Shown here: positions 6,301-10,464 of the stretch, in pieces
How the letters are laid out: each line of letters opens with the position of its first letter
How positions within the stretch are numbered: position 1 is the stretch's first letter
Assembly (NCBI GenBank): GCA_020431945.1
Contig: JAGQHH010000653.1
Coordinates: 1 to 10,464, forward strand
Length of the DNA stretch: 10,464 nucleotides
Reading direction: 5' to 3'
Source: Cyanobacteria bacterium HKST-UBA02
Lineage (GTDB): Bacteria > Cyanobacteriota > Vampirovibrionia > Obscuribacterales > Obscuribacteraceae
Notes under the pieces: model-generated
What the model was told of the DNA's origin: nothing
What the model saw: the letters and a program-made list of their open reading frames with translations, nothing else
Database searches by the model: none
Position numbers and translations under genes: made by a program

Positions 6301-8013
6301 GTGCCCGTGCGCTCAGCGAAAAAGAAAACTCTGCCAGGAGCCCTGCTTGCCTTAATGGCGGCTGTTTTCGTGTTGATTCCGTTATTTCTCGCCTGTTCCG
6401 GCGAGAGCGCCTGCCGGACTATCAAGCTCAAACCGCTGAAGGACGCCCGCACCGAAAATGCCGTCCTCGATATGTACCGCCGGGCCAAGGCCCTGAGAAA
6501 GGCGGACAAGAACGTCGATGCCAGGCTGCTTCTCGAGAAGGCTGCCATGTACGACCCCACTGCCATGTCTCCCTACCTCCATGAAGAGCTTTCGCGCATC
6601 TATCACGATCTCGGCAATCCCAACAAAGCGGTGGATGAAGCCCTTCTCTGCCTGAAATTCGATCCCCGACAGAAACATGTCCTCTACAACCTGGCGCTCT
6701 ACTGCCAGGAAGCCAACCGCTTCGACGAAGCGATTGCATTTCTGAAGCGTTATCAAGAAACCGTATCCGGAGAGAAGAAAGCCCAGGCCGCCAGCCTGGT
6801 GGCTCTGCTCACCGAGCAAAAAGAGAAGGCCCGGAAATACTCGCCTGACACCCGGGACTATCTCGACCAGCTTACTGCCGAGGACATGGTCAGTCACTGG
6901 TCCAGGGACAGATTCCCTCTGAAAGTGCACATACAGCCCACATCCCGGGTGACCGGCTTCAAGTTCATCTATCCCAAGCTCGCCAAAGAGTCTTTCATAA
7001 CCTGGTACAAAGCCTCTCAGAAACGGGTCGCTTTCACCTTCGTAGACAATCCCGAGGAGTCGGACATCAATCTCGAGTGGACCGATCAGATGCTCCATGT
7101 CGGCAACGAGAAAAGCGAGCGTTTGAAAGCCGGTCTGACAACCAGCACCACCACCGGCGAAGGAGTAATCAAGCACGCCCGGATACAGGTCCGCACCGTC
7201 AGACCCTTCTCGAAAGAAGCCGAGCCCGAGGAGAAGATCAAAGAGACCTGCCTTCACGAGATCGGTCATGCCCTGGGTCTGAACGGTCACTCCACCAATC
7301 CCGGGGACATCATGTATGTGGGTATGACCCGCCGCCAGCTCCCGGCTCTGACCAAGCGCGACAAAGCCACCATCGCCAGGCTCTACCAGGCATATCCGCA
7401 GCTCGCCATGGAAGGAGTTTTCGAGGCCCAGCCGGTAGCAGCTCCGAAAGAGCCTGCGCCCACCGAGAGAACGGCGGCCCTGACTCCCGAGCAAATTCCG
7501 GCTCAGATTCAAGTTCCGGCTCAGATTCAAGCTCCGGCTCAGATTCAAGCTCCTGCTCAGACCCAGTTCCAAACTCCGGCACAGCCTTACGCCCAGGCGC
7601 CCTATACTCCGCAGCCTTATCAGCAGCCGTATCAGCAGCCCCCATATTTCCAGCAAGCTCAATATCCGTCTCCTTATCCGTCTCCTTATCCGTATCAGGT
7701 GCCGGCTTACCCGCAGGCATATCCGCCGGCATATCCGCAACCCTACGGGCAGCCTGTCTATCAGCAGCCGGTCAATCCCTACAGCGCTCTCAGTAGCCAG
7801 AACCTGGTTCCCCAGCCGTATCAGGGGAACCCTTACGGCTATGCGCCACCGGCCTATCCGGCCGGCTACGGCGCACCGCAGGCGGCACCAGCACAACCAG
7901 TTCCGCAGCCGCAGCAGACCAATCCCCTGGCCCGCTGGGCGAGCCAGATCCTCGGTCAACCCCAGCCCGGCAACGGGACTATGAATTCCGGCACAAATCA
8001 GCTGGGCAATTGA
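6301..8013 (+). CDS. Exported TPR protein with matrixin-like zinc protease domain and Gln/Pro/Tyr-rich tail
   Basis: The 570-residue product has four parts. First is a basic N terminus and hydrophobic export segment (about 11-31) ending LFLAC, a possible but imperfect lipobox with Cys32. Second are about three TPRs (57-158). Third is a metallopeptidase-like domain (about 200-370), with HEIGHALGLNGH at 319-330 followed by DIMY at 336-339; this resembles the matrixin zinc site and Met-turn, but the third His comes one residue later than in the standard HExxHxxGxxH. The tail (about 385-570) is rich in Gln, Pro, Tyr and Ala, with PAQIQ and YPSP type repeats, and is probably disordered. Start is GTG at 6301 with a weak AGG element upstream; GTG 6307 or ATG 6355 are alternatives, the latter lying inside the hydrophobic segment. 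Substrate is unknown. It converges on the nine-TPR gene with a 3-bp gap. Confidence 0.85.
   Translation: MPVRSAKKKTLPGALLALMAAVFVLIPLFLACSGESACRTIKLKPLKDARTENAVLDMYRRAKALRKADKNVDARLLLEKAAMYDPTAMSPYLHEELSRIYHDLGNPNKAVDEALLCLKFDPRQKHVLYNLALYCQEANRFDEAIAFLKRYQETVSGEKKAQAASLVALLTEQKEKARKYSPDTRDYLDQLTAEDMVSHWSRDRFPLKVHIQPTSRVTGFKFIYPKLAKESFITWYKASQKRVAFTFVDNPEESDINLEWTDQMLHVGNEKSERLKAGLTTSTTTGEGVIKHARIQVRTVRPFSKEAEPEEKIKETCLHEIGHALGLNGHSTNPGDIMYVGMTRRQLPALTKRDKATIARLYQAYPQLAMEGVFEAQPVAAPKEPAPTERTAALTPEQIPAQIQVPAQIQAPAQIQAPAQTQFQTPAQPYAQAPYTPQPYQQPYQQPPYFQQAQYPSPYPSPYPYQVPAYPQAYPPAYPQPYGQPVYQQPVNPYSALSSQNLVPQPYQGNPYGYAPPAYPAGYGAPQAAPAQPVPQPQQTNPLARWASQILGQPQPGNGTMNSGTNQLGN
7498..7569 (+). repeat. 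Tandem 18-bp repeat encoding Pro-Ala-Gln-Ile-Gln-X
   Basis: Four consecutive 18-bp units begin at 7498, 7516, 7534 and 7552; the first three are nearly identical and the fourth is diverged (PAQTQF). The unit length keeps the frame, as expected for a protein repeat growing by slippage. Shorter repeats coding QQPY and YPSP follow to about 7700. It is part of the tail of the exported metallopeptidase-like protein. Confidence 0.85.
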
Positions 8014-8016
8014 AGC

Positions 8017-9186
8017 TCAGCGCTGGCTGCGCTTTTGCATCAGGTCTTTGAGGGCGAGCTCGGACTCGTAGTCGTGAGGCATGAGCTTGGTGGTATGCAG
8101 GAGCTCGGCTATCGCTCCGTCGATGTCTCCCCGGTCGCTCAGAGCCAGTCCCAGCGCTTTATGCAGTTTGGGATTTTTCGGATCGATCCGCAGGGCGAGA
8201 CGATACTGCATGACCGAAGAATTGTGATCGCCAATCTGAGAATAGACCCAGGCAAGCCCGGAGTGCGTGTCGGCGTCGTTGGGAGCCAGAGATACGGCAA
8301 GCCGGGCTTGCTCCAGAGCCTCCTCGAGCTTGTCGCGCTTGGCGAGGATCCAGGAAAGACCCACATGACCGGGAGCATAATTGGGATCGGCTTCCACTGC
8401 TTTGCGAAGCTCATTCTCGGACTCGGACCACTTCTTCATATGACCCAGGGCGACGCCGAATTGTGTTCTGGTCACCGGATCTTTTGGATCGAGACCGACA
8501 GCCTTCTTGTAATTGTCGATGGAAAGATCCGGCAACCTCGTCTCGGAATAGCACTTAGCCAGCACCAGATACGGAACCACAAGATTCGGCTCGAGCTTGA
8601 TCGCCTCTTTGGCTTCCCTGGTAGCGACACGGTATTCGCCCTTCATCCGGTAGCACTCGGCCAGATAAGCATGTGCCGGAGCATACTTGGTATTGACCCG
8701 CAGCGAGTTCTCGTACTCGGAGATGGCTTCCTCGTGCCGGCCCAGCATGCGCAGAGCCTCGGCAGTCATATAGTGAGCGTCCGAGCTGGTGGATCTGATT
8801 CGCACTACATTCTGGAACTCGCTCAGAGCCTCTTCATAGTCGGACATGGCCATGAGCACTTTGCCCAGCATATAGTGAGCCTTGAAATTGTCCTTATCCT
8901 GTTTGACCACCGCCTCGTATTCGATGAGAGCGTTCGTATAGTCGCGTCTTTTGAAGAAAGTGTCGCCGAGCTCGGTATGCTTGGCGATTCTCTTCGCCTT
9001 CTCGGGGGGCAGGGTGGCGGTCTCGTCCAGCTCGGCGGCAGGCGCCTGGGGTCTTGGTGTTTTGTGCGGAAGCACCTTGTCCAGAAGAGGAAGACCGGAG
9101 GCAGGCTGAACGAAAGCCACCGTGGCAGCGGCTATAAGAAGGCTCGAAAGGCTGGAGAGTATTCGGGGACGGCTGTGAATGGTCAT
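8017..9186 (-). CDS. Exported protein of nine tandem tetratricopeptide repeats
   Basis: TPRs are helical scaffolds for protein-protein contact. The 389-residue product has a signal peptide (hydrophobic about 11-27, likely cleavage near PASG at 28-31), a Pro-rich linker to about residue 68, and then nine consecutive repeats of exactly 34 residues each (69-374) without any gap, closed by a 15-residue basic tail. Each repeat keeps the Trp/Leu/Gly/Tyr/Ala/Pro-type positions, for example LGDTFFKRRDYTNALIEYE in the first. No enzyme domain is present. GGAG 6 nt before the ATG supports the start. It lies 33 bp downstream of the DnaQ-WYL gene on the same strand, so they may share a transcript. It is probably a periplasmic scaffold; the partner is unknown. 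Confidence 0.9.
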   Translation of the reverse strand: MTIHSRPRILSSLSSLLIAAATVAFVQPASGLPLLDKVLPHKTPRPQAPAAELDETATLPPEKAKRIAKHTELGDTFFKRRDYTNALIEYEAVVKQDKDNFKAHYMLGKVLMAMSDYEEALSEFQNVVRIRSTSSDAHYMTAEALRMLGRHEEAISEYENSLRVNTKYAPAHAYLAECYRMKGEYRVATREAKEAIKLEPNLVVPYLVLAKCYSETRLPDLSIDNYKKAVGLDPKDPVTRTQFGVALGHMKKWSESENELRKAVEADPNYAPGHVGLSWILAKRDKLEEALEQARLAVSLAPNDADTHSGLAWVYSQIGDHNSSVMQYRLALRIDPKNPKLHKALGLALSDRGDIDGAIAELLHTTKLMPHDYESELALKDLMQKRSQR

Positions 9187-9219
9187 GAGGAGCTCCGCTT
9201 CTCAGAGATCCTGCCTAGT

Positions 9220-10173
9220 TTAACCCGAATTGACCACAACCTTATCGATACGGTCGACTCTGAATGTTCTCTCAGCCTGGAGCGACTGGCAGATTGCGTT
9301 GAGGTAGAACTGCCCCCGGCTGTGTATGAGCGAAAGGGGCAGAACCGTGCGGTTGGAGCGGTAAGTGCCGTTATAAGTCATCTTCATGACCTGGCGAAGC
9401 TCGATGGCCCGGCTTATCGAATCCATGATCGCCACCGATTGCTCCGGCATGGAGGCACGCACCGACTCGGCATGGCGATCGAAGTCGAAAGCACTGACGG
9501 CGCCCATGATCTCGAGGGCCTCGAAATCGGCCAGACCGCTGGCGGCGATGAGCTTGAGGAAAACATCCCGGACATGAACGCTATCGGCCAGGGCTCTGTG
9601 ATAGTCGCCGGCAGGCAATCCAAGAAGCTCAACCACGGTCTTGAGCTGATGCCTGGGCGCGTCCGGCATCAGCTCCCGGGACATGACCAGGGTGTCCACC
9701 ACTTTGTTCTTCGGGAATGGCATACCGAGCCTGGCCAGGCTCACCCGGACGAATTCCACGTCGAAAGGCGCGTTATGAGCCATGAGAACACAATCACCGA
9801 CGAATTCGATGAATTCCGGAATCACTTCCCGAAAAGTCGGCTCCTCCCTGACCATCTCGTCTGTAATCCCGTGGATTCTTTGAACCTCCCGCGGGATAGG
9901 ACATTCCGGATTGATCAGACGCGAGAATATAGCCGGTTCCTCGACTCCGGCGCCGAATTTCACACCGGAAATCTCCACCAGCCTCTGGGCCACCGGAGAT
10001 AATCCGGTGGTCTCGACGTCGAAGGCCACGAAAGTGAGATCGGCAAGAGCTGTGCTGGTAATTTTCTCCATGATTTCTTCCAGGTCTTTTTGGACAGTCC
10101 AGGATGGAGCGAGCTGGCGGCTGGCCCTGGGCTCGCACACAGTATTCTGAACCACGATATTCGAAAGAATCAT
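9220..10173 (-). CDS. DnaQ-like DEDDh 3'-5' exonuclease fused to a C-terminal WYL domain
   Basis: With the start at 10173 the product has 317 residues. Residues about 45-210 form a DnaQ-family exonuclease (the fold of the DNA polymerase III epsilon subunit): Exo I FDVETTG with Asp52 and Glu54, RIHGITDEMV (99-108), Exo II HNAPFD with Asp138, and Exo III HRALADS with His192 and Asp197. All catalytic acids and the His are present, so it should be active on single-stranded or mismatched DNA or RNA ends. Residues about 250-314 match a WYL domain: ISRAIELRQVMKMTYNG, a run with VLPLSLIHSRGQFYL, and RTFRVDRIDKVVV. WYL domains usually sense nucleic acid ligands in transcription regulators. There is no helix-turn-helix. 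GGAGG precedes the ATG at 10173; other in-frame starts are 10200 (no ribosome site) and 10071 (GGAAG, directly before the exonuclease domain). Confidence 0.88.
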   Translation of the reverse strand: MILSNIVVQNTVCEPRASRQLAPSWTVQKDLEEIMEKITSTALADLTFVAFDVETTGLSPVAQRLVEISGVKFGAGVEEPAIFSRLINPECPIPREVQRIHGITDEMVREEPTFREVIPEFIEFVGDCVLMAHNAPFDVEFVRVSLARLGMPFPKNKVVDTLVMSRELMPDAPRHQLKTVVELLGLPAGDYHRALADSVHVRDVFLKLIAASGLADFEALEIMGAVSAFDFDRHAESVRASMPEQSVAIMDSISRAIELRQVMKMTYNGTYRSNRTVLPLSLIHSRGQFYLNAICQSLQAERTFRVDRIDKVVVNSG

Positions 10174-10266
10174 TTTCGCAACTCTTCCTCCGGGCGCCAT
10201 TAAAATACAGCCGCATTAATGGACTAAAATGCGAGAAATAGCTTTCCGGCAAAGCATCGCTACACG
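10174..10266. other. AT-rich divergent intergenic region
   Basis: This 93-bp gap separates the DnaQ-WYL gene (leftward) from the right-edge gene (rightward) and must hold both promoters unless transcripts start further away. TAAAAT at 10225-10230 on the plus strand and TATTTT at 10203-10208 on the minus strand are possible -10 elements, but no matching -35 hexamers are convincing. An in-frame ATG at 10200 would place part of this gap inside the exonuclease gene. Confidence 0.4.
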
Positions 10267-10464
10267 ATGAATATACAAAAGACAATCCTCTACCTCTTCC
10301 CATCTTTCCTGCTTGCCCTTTATCCGGCCCCGGCAGCCATGGCCTCGCCCCTGGATGCCTCCATAATCAAAGAGGCCCTGGCAGAGACAGTCTGTCCCAC
10401 AAATATCGAAGTCATGGTGAAAGGCAGCGACCAGCAGGACTCGAAGAGCTATGACGAGAGCGTC
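10267..10464 (+). CDS. Exported protein of unknown function, N-terminal 66 residues (cut by window edge)
   Basis: The family is not recognised. The frame opens with ATG at 10267 and stays open to the right edge. The first part, MNIQKTILYLFPSFLLALYP then APAAMA, is a clear signal peptide with likely cleavage after the AMA motif at residues 24-26. The following mature part (LDASIIKEALAETVCPTNIEVMVKG from about residue 29) looks like the start of a folded periplasmic domain, with one Cys in view. No strong ribosome site is seen, so the start rests on the signal peptide. It is divergent from the DnaQ-WYL gene. Confidence 0.7.
   Translation, partial: MNIQKTILYLFPSFLLALYPAPAAMASPLDASIIKEALAETVCPTNIEVMVKGSDQQDSKSYDESV

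Noticed and set aside
7498..7569. Possible CRISPR-like array
   Set aside because: The 18-bp units are contiguous with no spacers and keep a reading frame; they are a protein repeat.
7077..7796. Plus-strand open frame with Ser/Asp/Gly repeats
   Set aside because: It is a shifted-frame reading of the 18-bp hexapeptide repeats within the real gene.
6382..7959. Minus-strand open frame of 525 codons opposite the TPR-protease gene
   Set aside because: Antisense shadow: the Leu/Arg/Ile-rich repeats are the reverse complement of the Gln/Pro/Tyr-rich tail, and no domain is seen.
8035..10002. Long plus-strand open frame of 655 codons opposite the TPR and exonuclease genes
   Set aside because: It runs antisense through two genes with clear domains (nine exact TPRs; DnaQ-WYL), crosses their intergenic gap, and its translation shows no domain. 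GC-rich codon use creates such open antisense frames.

Overview
The window is a gene-dense stretch of bacterial chromosome with no sign of mobile DNA, CRISPR or a phage. It holds nine protein genes with recognisable domains, one small unnamed membrane protein gene, a partial unknown secreted-protein gene and one tRNA gene. Several products have export signals, and the TonB-like, prohibitin-like and TPR proteins suggest a double-membrane (Gram-negative type) bacterium. GC content is moderate to high. I cannot name the lineage from sequence alone. A non-photosynthetic relative of Cyanobacteria is a guess from the overall style (many secreted TPR proteins, the PyrE type), not a demonstrated assignment.

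Left part (1-3560). On the minus strand tilS is followed by ftsH, a neighbourhood common in bacteria. ftsH is cut off by the left edge after its Walker A motif and has its own extended -10 promoter with a perfect 13-bp dyad just upstream. Divergent from tilS is an exported protein with a TonB/TolA-like C-terminal domain. Next is a minus-strand tRNA with anticodon CAU, carrying a consensus-like sigma70 promoter. TilS modifies the CAU anticodon of tRNA-Ile2, so whether this tRNA is Met or Ile2 is worth settling.

Middle part (3560-6300). A 95-residue membrane/coiled-coil protein is translationally coupled to a prohibitin/SPFH-family protein. A bidirectional terminator separates this pair from a convergent class I glutamine amidotransferase-like hydrolase (peptidase C26 type). 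Divergent from the hydrolase is pyrE, whose product carries an apparent insertion of about 30 residues in the middle.

Right part (6300-10464). An exported TPR protein with a matrixin-like zinc protease motif and a long Gln/Pro/Tyr-rich tail converges, 3 bp apart, on an exported protein made of nine gapless TPRs. Upstream of the nine-TPR gene, in the same direction, lies a DnaQ-like DEDDh exonuclease fused to a C-terminal WYL domain. That fusion is the most unusual architecture in the window. The right edge cuts a divergently transcribed gene for an exported protein of unknown function.

Functional links: FtsH and prohibitin-family proteins form membrane quality-control complexes in other organisms, so their proximity may matter. 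The protease, the TPR protein and the TonB-like protein look like envelope functions. No single multi-gene new system is evident; the best candidates for novelty are the DnaQ-WYL fusion, the TPR-matrixin protein and the small protein/prohibitin pair.
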